Shown: positions 8,187-16,444 of the stretch, piece after piece | Layout of the letters: each line of letters starts with the position of its first letter | How positions within the stretch are numbered: the stretch's first letter is position 1 | Origin: Candidatus Rokuibacteriota bacterium | GTDB taxonomy: Bacteria > Methylomirabilota > Methylomirabilia > Rokubacteriales > CSP1-6 | Direction of reading: 5' to 3' | Assembly: GCA_016200085.1 (NCBI GenBank) | Contig: JACQFL010000050.1 | Coordinates: 51,088-115,087, forward strand | Length of the DNA: 64,000 nucleotides | Program-made: the position numbers and the translations under genes | The notes under the pieces: generated by a model | Told to the model about the DNA's origin: nothing | Seen by the model: only the letters and a program-made list of their open reading frames with translations | Databases searched by the model: none

Positions 8187-9113
8187 ATGCTGATGGACAA
8201 GGAGCGCACGCAGGCGTACGTGCTCGAGCAGCGCTATCCGCTGCCGCTGCGCCCGGCGATGCCCGACGTGTGGCAGCTCTGGCAGCGGGCGAAGACGCTC
8301 GAGTGGGATCCGCAGACGGACATCCCCTGGGAGGAGCTCCAACCCGAGCGCTACAGCCCCGAGCAGCAGCTGGCCGCGCAGATGTACTGGAGCCGGCGCA
8401 CGTGGGGCGAGTACGGCGCCATCTCCGAGAGCCCGGCGCTCCTGCTGCGGTTCTGTCTCGAGCGACGGCTGCCGGATCTGCAGTTCTTCTTCACCATGCG
8501 CACCATGGAAGAGGGCCGACACGCCGAGGCCTCGTGGCTCATGGCCGAGCGGCTCGGCCGGTACTTCCCGCAACCGCAGAACCCGCCGACCGCCGGCGCC
8601 GTCGGCACCCACGGCGTGCGCCGCATGGCCTTCGATCCGGAGACGTCGCTCGAGGGCATCTTCGCCAGCCTCGTCTGCGCGGCGGAGGAGATCCTGATCG
8701 ACGTGTTCAAGGCCACCGTCCACAAGGCGACCAACCCGGCCGTGCGCCGGCTGATGGAGCTGATCCTGCGCGACGAGGTGCGCCACATCGCCTTCGGCTG
8801 GCAGTGCCTGGACGCCTGGGCGCCGTCCTTCACGCCCGAGACGGTGCGGAACATCGAGTCGGCGGTGGTGACGATGATCGAGAACGTGGAGTTCCGGGGC
8901 TACCGCAACCTGTGGCTGGCCATCGAGGGCGGCAGCGCGACGCCCGCCGAGATCGAGGCGGACCGGATCTCCTGCGAGGCCGGCCTGGGCGGCAGCACGC
9001 CCGAGGACGAGATGAGCGTCTTCCCCGACTTCCTGAAAAAGATCCGCGCGCGCATGGCGCCGTGGGGAGTGAGCATCCCCCTCTTCGATCACCCGCGGCT
9101 GGGGAAGGTCTAG
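8187..9113 (+). CDS. Ferritin-like diiron protein
   Basis: This 308-residue protein has a complete ferritin-like diiron ligand set: E81, E109xxH112 (EEGRH), E167/E168 (AAEEILID) and E197xxH200 (DEVRH). Such folds occur in diiron oxidases and oxygenases; no domain points to a specific substrate. It follows its degenerate paralogue by 25 nt, with a GAGAGGAGAGG Shine-Dalgarno, so they are co-transcribed. The ATG at 8187 was used, and the ATG at 8193 is equally possible. A molybdopterin-subunit gene lies downstream after a hairpin-rich 96-nt gap. Both ferritin-like proteins begin with about 75 residues of shared non-metal-binding sequence, so they arose by duplication. Confidence 0.82.
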   Translation: MLMDKERTQAYVLEQRYPLPLRPAMPDVWQLWQRAKTLEWDPQTDIPWEELQPERYSPEQQLAAQMYWSRRTWGEYGAISESPALLLRFCLERRLPDLQFFFTMRTMEEGRHAEASWLMAERLGRYFPQPQNPPTAGAVGTHGVRRMAFDPETSLEGIFASLVCAAEEILIDVFKATVHKATNPAVRRLMELILRDEVRHIAFGWQCLDAWAPSFTPETVRNIESAVVTMIENVEFRGYRNLWLAIEGGSATPAEIEADRISCEAGLGGSTPEDEMSVFPDFLKKIRARMAPWGVSIPLFDHPRLGKV

Positions 9114-9130
9114 CAGCGTGACGGAGTATC

Positions 9131-9200
9131 GAGGGGCGCCACGGGTGTCCCGGGGCGCCCCGAGCGTCGGGGGGCCTGGGGGGCGCCCGGAGCCCCCCAG
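9131..9200. repeat. Cluster of GC-rich hairpins
   Basis: The gap between the ferritin-like gene and the molybdopterin-subunit gene holds a palindrome CGGGGCGCCCCG (9151-9162), a CCCC-N7-GGGG hairpin (9158-9172) and a perfect 9-bp stem with a 7-nt loop (9176-9200). No T-run follows, so it is not a classic rho-independent terminator. It could attenuate readthrough or stabilise the upstream mRNA end. No Shine-Dalgarno is visible before the next start at 9210. Confidence 0.4.
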
Positions 9201-9209
9201 CGTCAACCG

Positions 9210-11507
9210 GTGAAGTTCGTCGGCGACCGGCTCCTCCGCAAGGAGGATCCGCGCCTGGTCCAGGGACGCGGGCGATACGTGGGCGACATCGCGCTGCCCG
9301 GCATGCTCCACGCCGCCATCCTGCGCAGCCCGCACGCCCACGCCCGCATCGGCGCCATCGACGCCGCGCGCGCGCTGGACGCGCCCGGCGTGGCCGGGGT
9401 GGTGACGTTCGCCGATCTTGGAGACGCGGCGCGCCCGCTGCCGATCGTGCCGCCGCACCCGGCGCTGCGGGCGAAGAACTTCCATCTCCTCGCCGGCGAC
9501 CGCGCGCGCTTCGTCGGCGAGGCCGTCGCGGTGGTGCTGGCGGACAGCCGCTACGCGGCCGAGGACGCGCGTGCGCTCGTCGACGTCGCCTACGAGCCGC
9601 TGGCCTCCGTGCAGGAGCCGACCGCGCCGGGGTCGGCGCTGGTGCACGACGACGTTCCCGACAACCTCGCGGGGCGGGTGACCCTGTCGCGCGGCGATGT
9701 GACGGCCGCGCTGGCCGCCACGCCCCGGCGCGCCACCGTGCAGCTGACCATCGGTCGCGCCGGCGGCCAGCCGATGGAGACACGGGGGCTCGTCGCCGAG
9801 CACAACGCGGCGACGGGGCTCCTGACGGTGTGGGCGTCGTCGCAGGTGCCGCACCAGGTGCGGCAGTTCATCTGCGATCTGCTGGGGCTCGAGCCGCACC
9901 ACGTGCGGGTCATCGCGCCGGACGTCGGCGGCGGCTTCGGCGCCAAGCTGATCGTCTATCCGGAAGACGTCCTGATCCCGTTCCTGGCGCTGCGCGTCGG
10001 GCGCCCCGTGCGCTGGCTCGAGGACCGCGTCGAGCACATGCTGGCGGCGACGCAGGAGCGCACGCAGATCCACGCGGTCACCGTCGGCTTCGACGACGAC
10101 GGCCGGCTGCTCGCGCTGCGCGACGAGTTCGTCCACGACACGGGCGCCTACACGCCGCGCGGGCTGGTGGTGCCGCTCCTGAGCGCGTCCATGCTGGCCG
10201 GGCCCTACCACATCCCGAACGTCGAGGTGCGCTTCGACAGCGTCTACACCAACCGCGTCCCGGTCACGCCGTACCGCGGCGCCGGCCAGCCGCAGGCCGT
10301 GTTCGTCATCGAGCGGGTCATGGACCTGATCGCCCGCGAGACCGGCCGCGACCGCGTCGCCGTCCGCTTCGCCAACCTCGTGCCGCCGACCGCCATGCCG
10401 TACGACGTCGGGCTGCCGAACTACCGCGGCTCCGGCAACGTCGTCTACGACAGCGGCGACTACCCGGCCGTGCTCCGGCGGGCGCTGGAGATGTCGGACT
10501 ACGAAGGCCTCGCGAAGGAATGCCTGCGCGCGCGGCAGGACGGGCGCCTGCTCGGCCTCGGCGTCGCGTGCTACGTCGAGCTGACCGGCGTCGGCCCGTT
10601 CGAGGGCGCGACGATCCGCGCCGACACGGCGGGGCGCATCACGGTCTTCACCGGCGTGCCGTCGCAGGGGCAGGGGTTGGAGACGACGCTGGCCCAGATC
10701 GCCGCCGACGAGCTCGGCGTCACGCCCGAGGACGTCACCGTGATCGGCGGCGACACCCTCGGGATCGGGCAGGGGATCGGGACGTTCGCGAGCCGCGCCG
10801 CCGTCGTGGGCGGCACCGCCGTCGCCCTGGCCGCTCGCGCGCTGCGGGCGAAGGCCGTGCGGCTGGCCGCGCAGGCGCTCGGCGTGCCGGAGGACAAGGT
10901 CCAGCAGCACGGCAAGGTCTTCGCGGAGGGCGCCAGGCCCGCGCACCGCGTCGAGCTGGGGCGAGTCGCGTCCGTGGCCGCGCTCGCCTCGGCCGCGCAG
11001 GGCGTGGCGCCCGGCCTCGAGGCCACGCACTTCTTCCAGCCGCCCGACATCGCGTACGCGAGCGGCGCCCACGTGGCGCTGGCCGAGGTGGACCCGGACA
11101 CGCTGCGGGTGCGCATCCGGGCCTACTGGGTGAGCCACGACAGCGGCCGGCTCATCAACCCGACCATCGTCGAGGGCCAGATCCAGGGGGCGGTCGCGCT
11201 CGGGCTCGGCAGCGCGCTCTTCGAGGAGATCCGCTACGACGCCGAGGGCCAGCCGCTGGCCGTGACCTTCATGGATTACGCGCTGCCGCGCAGCGACGAC
11301 GTCCCGCCGCTCCAGATCGACCACCTCGAGACGCCGTCGCCGCTGAACCCGCTGGGGCTCAAGGGCGTGGGCGAATCCGGCACGCTGCCGGTGCCGGCGG
11401 TCGTGGCCTCCGCGGTCGAGGACGCGCTGTTGGAGCGCGGCATCCGCGTGGAGTCCATGCCCCTGACGCCGGCGGCGCTGCGGCGCTTGCTTCGGCCGGA
11501 GGATTAG
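9210..11507 (+). CDS. Xanthine dehydrogenase-family molybdopterin-binding subunit, without partner subunits
   Basis: This 765-residue protein is a full-length large subunit of a molybdenum hydroxylase. It has the N-terminal aldehyde oxidase/xanthine dehydrogenase a/b hammerhead domain (RLLRKEDPRLVQGRGRYVGD at the start) and the long molybdopterin-binding domain with GGGFGAKL, PYRGAGQPQA and GVGESGTLPVPA (conserved Glu near the C-terminus). The GTG start at 9210 places this conserved segment at residues 6-25; no Shine-Dalgarno is seen. No FAD or 2Fe-2S subunit gene is adjacent, so it must use subunits encoded elsewhere, perhaps those at 1446-2791. It differs strongly from the subunit at 1-1449. 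The convergent neighbour is the probable selenoprotein at 11525. Confidence 0.93.
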   Translation: MKFVGDRLLRKEDPRLVQGRGRYVGDIALPGMLHAAILRSPHAHARIGAIDAARALDAPGVAGVVTFADLGDAARPLPIVPPHPALRAKNFHLLAGDRARFVGEAVAVVLADSRYAAEDARALVDVAYEPLASVQEPTAPGSALVHDDVPDNLAGRVTLSRGDVTAALAATPRRATVQLTIGRAGGQPMETRGLVAEHNAATGLLTVWASSQVPHQVRQFICDLLGLEPHHVRVIAPDVGGGFGAKLIVYPEDVLIPFLALRVGRPVRWLEDRVEHMLAATQERTQIHAVTVGFDDDGRLLALRDEFVHDTGAYTPRGLVVPLLSASMLAGPYHIPNVEVRFDSVYTNRVPVTPYRGAGQPQAVFVIERVMDLIARETGRDRVAVRFANLVPPTAMPYDVGLPNYRGSGNVVYDSGDYPAVLRRALEMSDYEGLAKECLRARQDGRLLGLGVACYVELTGVGPFEGATIRADTAGRITVFTGVPSQGQGLETTLAQIAADELGVTPEDVTVIGGDTLGIGQGIGTFASRAAVVGGTAVALAARALRAKAVRLAAQALGVPEDKVQQHGKVFAEGARPAHRVELGRVASVAALASAAQGVAPGLEATHFFQPPDIAYASGAHVALAEVDPDTLRVRIRAYWVSHDSGRLINPTIVEGQIQGAVALGLGSALFEEIRYDAEGQPLAVTFMDYALPRSDDVPPLQIDHLETPSPLNPLGLKGVGESGTLPVPAVVASAVEDALLERGIRVESMPLTPAALRRLLRPED

Positions 11508-11524
11508 CTGGAGCTCGGCCCACG

Positions 11525-12055
11525 TCAGAGCGTGCAGGCCGGCCGTTCGAGGTCGAGCACCATGACGAGACGGCCGAAGCCGATGTACTGGCCGATCATC
11601 ATGCCCAGCTCGACGATCTGGGCGTCGGTGAACTGAGCACGCAGAGCGCGGAAGAAGTTATCGTCGATCGCGTGGTGGCTCATTGCCATGAGCTCGGCAA
11701 AGCGGAGCGCGATCTTTTCCTGCGCCGTGAAGGCGTCGCTCTCCTGATAGGTGTCCAACGCAGCGATCTTTTCTTCGGTCAAGCCCTGTTGCATCGCCGA
11801 TGCAAAACGCCCACGCTTTCAGGTGAAGCAGTTGTTGAGCTGCGCGATCCTCAGACGGACGAGCTCTTTGAGCACGGGCTCCACCGAGCCGCTGGTATGC
11901 CAGGGAAAGTAGAACTGGAAGTAGGCCTGGAGCATCTCAGGGCAGTGTCCCAGGACCTGGAACATGGTAGCCTGCCCAGTCACTGCCGCGCGCGCGACGT
12001 GTTTCGCGAATTCCGGAGTGAGCTGATTTCTTTCCAAGACACTGAGACGCGACAT
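11525..12055 (-). CDS. Carboxymuconolactone decarboxylase/AhpD-like probable selenoprotein (CxxU)
   Basis: Read through an in-frame TGA (11819-11821), this is one 176-residue protein of the carboxymuconolactone decarboxylase/AhpD-like fold. Both sides of the TGA belong to it: LVRLRIAQLNNCFT before, then KRGRFASAMQQGLTEEKI and an all-helical C-terminal half (HHAIDDNFFRAL). AhpD-like members have a redox CxxC here, so the TGA sits exactly where the second Cys is expected, giving C76-F-T-U79. A 7-bp perfect stem with a GGC loop begins 13 nt after the TGA, fitting a bacterial SECIS. The ATG at 12055 has an ideal AAGGAGGAG Shine-Dalgarno; a TTG at 12097 is less likely. The likely role is a thiol/selenol peroxidase- or reductase-like activity. 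The HAD hydrolase gene lies 82 nt upstream on the same strand. A broken gene is the alternative, but no other lesion is seen. Confidence 0.78.
11789..11805 (-). promoter_or_regulatory. Candidate bacterial SECIS hairpin
   Basis: On the mRNA, bases 14-30 after the UGA form a perfect 7-bp stem (UUGCAUC/GAUGCAA) closed by the loop GGC. The loop G is 20 nt beyond the UGA. Bacterial SECIS elements are stem-loops immediately 3' of the UGA with a G at the start of a small apical loop, at about this spacing. The element lies inside the coding sequence, as bacterial ones do. Confidence 0.7.
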
Positions 12056-12137
12056 GTACTCCTCCTTCGAGGTGAATGCCGATTTCGTGACCGGCAAGGC
12101 GCCGAAGCCACTCGACGAAGGTCCTCACCGTCATATG

Positions 12138-12794
12138 TTAGAGAAGAGCCGGCAAGTCGGTAAGATCACGAATCTCGAAGTCGGGCTGTGGCACGTCCGG
12201 CCGGCGCCGTCGACCATTGCGGTTGACCCACACGACCCGCAGGCCGGCCGCCTTCGCGCCCTTGACGTCGTCCACGTCGCTGTCGCCGACGTGCAGAACT
12301 TCATTCGGTCGGAGGCCCAGGTGTTCCAGCGCTCTCTGGAACACGAGCCGATGCGGCTTGTAGGCGCGCACCGTCTCGGAGACGAGAATGAACCGGACGG
12401 GCAAGGCGAAGTTCCAGGCGGCGACGTGTTCATGATCGGCATTGGAAACAATCGCGGATGGTATCGGCCCGAGCGCGTTCAACACCGCGAGCGTTTCCGG
12501 GTACAGCTCCACCGTCGTCGTCACCTGAAAGAAAAGGTCGACGTACGGGGCCGCATCAGCGATGACACCACACTGTTGCAACACGCGCGAGAGAACCTGC
12601 CCCTGGATCTCTCTGAGCGTCCGGAACGCCGACGATTGCGTCGCCTCGTGGTAGAGATCGATCCAGGACCGGTACACGTCCTCGATGCGCACAGGCAACC
12701 CGTGATCGGCCACGATACGTCGAGGGATCAGCATCAGACCCTCGTTGCGCAGTAGCGTGCCGTAGGCGTCAAAGGTCACGGCTTTGACAGGCAT
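12138..12794 (-). CDS. HAD-superfamily hydrolase (haloacid dehalogenase-like)
   Basis: This 218-residue protein has the four HAD motifs: FDAYGTLL (nucleophile Asp, residues 8-15), VSNAD (motif II Ser), YKPH (motif III Lys) and GDSDVDDVKGA (motif IV acidic pair). FDAYGTL is typical of the 2-haloacid dehalogenase/phosphatase subgroup, so it should cleave a small phosphorylated or halogenated molecule in the cytoplasm. A helical cap lies between residues 16 and about 95. It is the first gene of a probable two-gene unit with the selenoprotein, and it is divergent from the flavoprotein at 12896. The substrate is unknown. Confidence 0.88.
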   Translation of the reverse strand: MPVKAVTFDAYGTLLRNEGLMLIPRRIVADHGLPVRIEDVYRSWIDLYHEATQSSAFRTLREIQGQVLSRVLQQCGVIADAAPYVDLFFQVTTTVELYPETLAVLNALGPIPSAIVSNADHEHVAAWNFALPVRFILVSETVRAYKPHRLVFQRALEHLGLRPNEVLHVGDSDVDDVKGAKAAGLRVVWVNRNGRRRRPDVPQPDFEIRDLTDLPALL

Positions 12795-12895
12795 CTCATC
12801 AGGTGGCGCCGGTTCGCGACGCGCGGCTGCCCATACGTGCGTATTCTAGTCGCGTCGAATTCCCCGGAAGCCCAAACAATCGCGAGGGGGGCGTG

Positions 12896-14842
12896 ATGTT
12901 CACCCAGCTCGAACGGCCCTTGGTGCTGAAGGGGGTGACGCTGTCGAACCGGATCGTGAGTACGCCGCACAGCGACGGGCTCGGCGCCCACGGCCTCGTG
13001 ACCGAGCCGCTGATCACGTACTTCCGGACCAAGGCGCGCGGCGGCGCCGGCCTCGTGATGGGCCCCGCAGGGTGCTCCGTGCATCCGTCGTCGCCGACGC
13101 GCGCCGGCGGCCTCGAGCTCCATCGTGACGACGTGGTGCCGGGCCTGCGGCGTCTCGCGGACGCCGTCCACGCGGAAGGCGCGGCCTGGATGCCGCAGCT
13201 CACGCACTGGGGCCGGCGCGGCACGTCCGGCGACCAGCCCGCGCCGCTCGTCGCGCCGTCAGCCATCCCCGAGCCCGTGAGCGCCGAGAACCCGCGCGCC
13301 CTCAGGCAGGACGAGATCGCCGACATCGTGCGCGGCTACGCGGCGGCGGCGCGGCGCGCGAGGGACGCCGGCGCCGACGGCGTCGACCTCTGTGCCTGGG
13401 CGAACCACCTGCTCGACCAGTTCTGGTCCCCTCTCACGAATCGTCGCGAGGACCAGTATGGCGGCAGCCTCGACAACCGGATGCGCTTCGCGTTCGAGGT
13501 GCTGCGGGCGATCCGCGACGCGGTCGGCGCCGCCTTCGTCGTGGGCATCCGGGTCACCGGCGACGAGCTGGTGGACGGCGGGCTCGGCCCGCCCGAGATG
13601 CAAGAGATCGCGCGGCGTCTGGCCCAGAGCGGGCTCGTGGACTATCTCAGCGTGTCTGGTGGCGCCGGGATGACCCCGATGGCCCAGGCGGCCGTCGTCC
13701 CCGGTCACTGGTGGCCCGAGGGCTGCTACGCGGGCTACGCGCGGGCGATGCGCGAGGTCGCGGGCCAGGTGCCGATCCTCTACGCCGGTCGCGTCGTGCG
13801 TCCCGAGATGGCCGAGCGCCTCCAGGCGGACGACGCCTGCGATCTCGTCGCCATGACGCGTGCGATCATCGCCGACCCCGAGCTGCCCCGGAAGGCGCGC
13901 GAGGGACGGCTCGACGAGATCCGGTACTGTGTCGGAGCCAACGTGTGCATCGGGCGCCGGTACGGGCAGCACCAGCCGGTCTCCTGCGTGTACAACCCGA
14001 GCGCGGGCCGTGAGCTGGATCTCGGGCCGCTCGCGCCCGCCGCGACTGCGCGGCGCATCGTCGTCGCTGGTGGCGGGCCCGCCGGGCTCGAGACCGCGCG
14101 CGTGGCCGCGGAGCGCGGGCATCACGTCGTCCTGTTCGAGACGTCCGCGCATCTCGGCGGGCACGTGCTCCTCGAGGCGGCGGTCCCGCATCGACACGAG
14201 CTGCGCGGCATCGCGGACTACTACCGGCGCCAAATGGCGCGCCTCGCAGTGGACGTGCGCCTCCAGACGCCGGCCACCCTCGACGGCATCATGGCCGAAC
14301 GCCCCGACGCCGTCGTCGTGGCGGTGGGGTCGCGGCCGGCGCCGCCCGACGTCCCCCTCGACGGCCTGCGCCTGGAGACCGCGGACGCCGTCCTCGCTGG
14401 CGCGCGGCCGGGGGGCCGGGTGCTCGTGTTCGACGACGAGGGTCGCTTCCGGGGGCCGGGCGCCGCGCTCCTCCTGGCGCGCGCCGGCGCCCGGGTTGAG
14501 ATCGCGACGCCCGAGGTGCACGTCGGCGTCCGGCTCGACCCCTCGAGCCTGCCGCCGTTCTACCGGCACCTCCTGCTCGCGGGCGTCGTCCTCACCCCGC
14601 ACCACGCCCTGGCGGGCGCGTCAGGGGGAGCGGTGCGGCTGCGAAACGTCTTCTCCGACGAGGTGGCGGAACGGCCGGGTGTCGACACGCTGGTCCTGTC
14701 GCTCCTGCGCCGCGTGCCCCAGGACGGCCTGTTCCACGCCCTGCGCGGCCGCGCCGAGCTCCACCTGATCGGGGACGCGGCGGCGGCCCGAACGACCGAG
14801 AAGGTCATCCTCGAGGCGGCGGTGCTCGGCCGCCGTCTGTGA
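12896..14842 (+). CDS. Trimethylamine dehydrogenase/2,4-dienoyl-CoA reductase-like flavoprotein with altered active site
   Basis: This 648-residue protein has an N-terminal old-yellow-enzyme FMN barrel (1-335), a short cysteine segment and a C-terminal FAD/NAD-binding domain (VVAGGGPAGLETARVAAERG near 390). The layout and length match trimethylamine dehydrogenase and 2,4-dienoyl-CoA reductase. Those enzymes bind a [4Fe-4S] cluster through CxxCxxC...C. Here the segment is CVGANVC...C (C345, A348, C351, C364), so one ligand is Ala. The usual barrel motif HAAHGYL reads CAWANHL, losing the conserved His. The protein may hold a 3-Cys cluster or none, and act on an unusual substrate. The start is ATG 12896 after GAGGGGGGC; a GTG one codon upstream is possible. 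The amidohydrolase follows after 24 nt. Confidence 0.85.
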   Translation: MFTQLERPLVLKGVTLSNRIVSTPHSDGLGAHGLVTEPLITYFRTKARGGAGLVMGPAGCSVHPSSPTRAGGLELHRDDVVPGLRRLADAVHAEGAAWMPQLTHWGRRGTSGDQPAPLVAPSAIPEPVSAENPRALRQDEIADIVRGYAAAARRARDAGADGVDLCAWANHLLDQFWSPLTNRREDQYGGSLDNRMRFAFEVLRAIRDAVGAAFVVGIRVTGDELVDGGLGPPEMQEIARRLAQSGLVDYLSVSGGAGMTPMAQAAVVPGHWWPEGCYAGYARAMREVAGQVPILYAGRVVRPEMAERLQADDACDLVAMTRAIIADPELPRKAREGRLDEIRYCVGANVCIGRRYGQHQPVSCVYNPSAGRELDLGPLAPAATARRIVVAGGGPAGLETARVAAERGHHVVLFETSAHLGGHVLLEAAVPHRHELRGIADYYRRQMARLAVDVRLQTPATLDGIMAERPDAVVVAVGSRPAPPDVPLDGLRLETADAVLAGARPGGRVLVFDDEGRFRGPGAALLLARAGARVEIATPEVHVGVRLDPSSLPPFYRHLLLAGVVLTPHHALAGASGGAVRLRNVFSDEVAERPGVDTLVLSLLRRVPQDGLFHALRGRAELHLIGDAAAARTTEKVILEAAVLGRRL

Positions 14843-14866
14843 TCGGAGCCGAACGGAGACGAAACG

Positions 14867-16366
14867 ATGAGCGCCACGATCATCCGCGGTGGCCGGGTCC
14901 TCGATGTCACCGGAGACCGAGCCGAGCCGGCAGACGTCCTCGTCGATGGCGGCGTCATTCGGGACATCGGCCGGCCCGGGACGGCCGCACCCGAGGGCGC
15001 CGCTGTCCTCGACGCGCGCGATCGGCTCCTCATCCCGGGGCTCGTCAACGCGCACACCCACGCCCATGGTGCGCTCGCCCGCGGCCTTCCCGGTGACCGG
15101 GTGCCGCTCGAGATGCTCCTCACGACGGGGGCCGCCCTCGGCGGCAGCCGCGGCCTCGAGGACAAGTACCTCTCGGCGCAGCTCTCGGCCATCGAGATGG
15201 TGCGCAAGGGGTGCACCGCCTGCTACGACCTGTTCGTCGAGTATCCGACGCCGACAGTGGACGGCACGTACGCCGTGGCGCGTGCCTATCGGGACGTCGG
15301 GATGCGTGCGGTCGTGGCCCCGATGATGGCGGACCGCACCCTCTTCCAGGCGCTGCCCGGGCTGCTCGATGCCCTTCCCGAGGCCGAGCGGCAGCGGGTG
15401 GACGCGCTGCGCACGTCGCCGTACGAGGCGAGCGCCGCGGCCTGCCGCGACATCCTCCGCGACTGGCCGTTCGATCGCGCGCGCGTGCGACCGGCGCTCG
15501 GGCCCACGATCCCGTTGCACTGCAGCGACGAGTTCCTCACCGCGTGCCGAGACCTCGCCCGGGAGTACGACGTGCCGCTGCAGACGCATCTCGCCGAGTC
15601 ACGCGGGCAGGCGGTGCTGGGCCTCCGGAAGTACGGCAAGACCCTCACCGCGCACCTCGCCGATCTCGGGCTGCTCGGGCCCCGCTTCAGCGGCGCCCAC
15701 GGCGTGTGGCTCGACGCCGACGACGTGCGTCGTCTCGCGGATGCGGGCGCGAGCGTGGCGCACAACCCGATGTCCAACCTCCGCCTCGGCTCCGGCGTCG
15801 CGGCGACGCGCCTGATGCTCGACGGCGGGCTCCGCGTCGGCGTGGGCACCGACTCGGCCAGCTCCTCCGACAGCCAGAACATGTTCGAGGCCCTGCGCTG
15901 GGCCAGCTACCTGTCGCGGATCGGGACGCTCGACTATCGCCGGTGGCTCAGCGCGCCGGAGGCGTTCACGATGGCCACCACGGGCAGCGCCGCCGTGCTG
16001 GGCATGCAGGGGCAGATCGGCCGCCTCGCGCCGGGGTACCGCGCCGATATCGTGTTGCTCGATCTCACGCGGCCCGAGTACGTGCCGCTGAACGACGTGC
16101 TGCTCCAGCTCGTCTTCGCCGAGGGCGGCGCGTCCGTGGACTCGGTGATGATCGACGGGCGCGTGGTGCTCGACCGCGGGCGTCTGCTGACGGTGGACGA
16201 GGCGAAGGTCCGGGCGTCGGCGGAGGCGGCCGCCGCGCGGCTCCGCGAGGCCAACGCGGGCGCTGTCGCGGCCGCGCGAGCGCTGGAGGACTATGTCGGC
16301 GCCTTCTGTGTGGGACTCGCGCGCGAACCTTACCGAGTGGCCCGGGTGCTCGCGCTCGACGCATAG
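14867..16366 (+). CDS. Amidohydrolase of the TrzA/AtzA/MTA-deaminase family
   Basis: This 499-residue metal-dependent hydrolase has the amidohydrolase pattern: NAHTHAHGAL (HxH metal ligands, near residue 63), QTHLAES (His), GAHGVWL (His), and GVGTDSASSSD (Asp) near residue 327. This set is typical of the cytosine deaminase/TrzA/S-adenosylhomocysteine deaminase group, which usually binds one metal and removes an amino or other group from a heterocycle. A C-terminal composite beta domain (GRLAPGYRADIVLLDL) is present. A GGAG Shine-Dalgarno precedes the ATG, 24 nt after the flavoprotein stop. Linkage to the flavoprotein and the convergent hydantoinase-like gene suggests catabolism of a nitrogen compound; the substrate is not evident. 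Confidence 0.9.
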   Translation: MSATIIRGGRVLDVTGDRAEPADVLVDGGVIRDIGRPGTAAPEGAAVLDARDRLLIPGLVNAHTHAHGALARGLPGDRVPLEMLLTTGAALGGSRGLEDKYLSAQLSAIEMVRKGCTACYDLFVEYPTPTVDGTYAVARAYRDVGMRAVVAPMMADRTLFQALPGLLDALPEAERQRVDALRTSPYEASAAACRDILRDWPFDRARVRPALGPTIPLHCSDEFLTACRDLAREYDVPLQTHLAESRGQAVLGLRKYGKTLTAHLADLGLLGPRFSGAHGVWLDADDVRRLADAGASVAHNPMSNLRLGSGVAATRLMLDGGLRVGVGTDSASSSDSQNMFEALRWASYLSRIGTLDYRRWLSAPEAFTMATTGSAAVLGMQGQIGRLAPGYRADIVLLDLTRPEYVPLNDVLLQLVFAEGGASVDSVMIDGRVVLDRGRLLTVDEAKVRASAEAAAARLREANAGAVAAARALEDYVGAFCVGLAREPYRVARVLALDA

Positions 16367-16444
16367 GGCCCGGCAGCGGCCGCTGACGGCGGAGGACGCC
16401 GCCGGGGTGACGCATCCCCGATCCGGCGGACAGCCGACGCCCCG

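Noticed and set aside
4951..8193. A 1080-codon plus-strand open frame
   Set aside because: It runs opposite the secreted protein and through the ferritin-like gene in another frame; its product is Arg/Gly-rich low-complexity sequence, a high-GC shadow.
8133..11324. A 1063-codon minus-strand open frame
   Set aside because: It is the antisense shadow of two well-supported plus-strand genes and has no recognisable domain.
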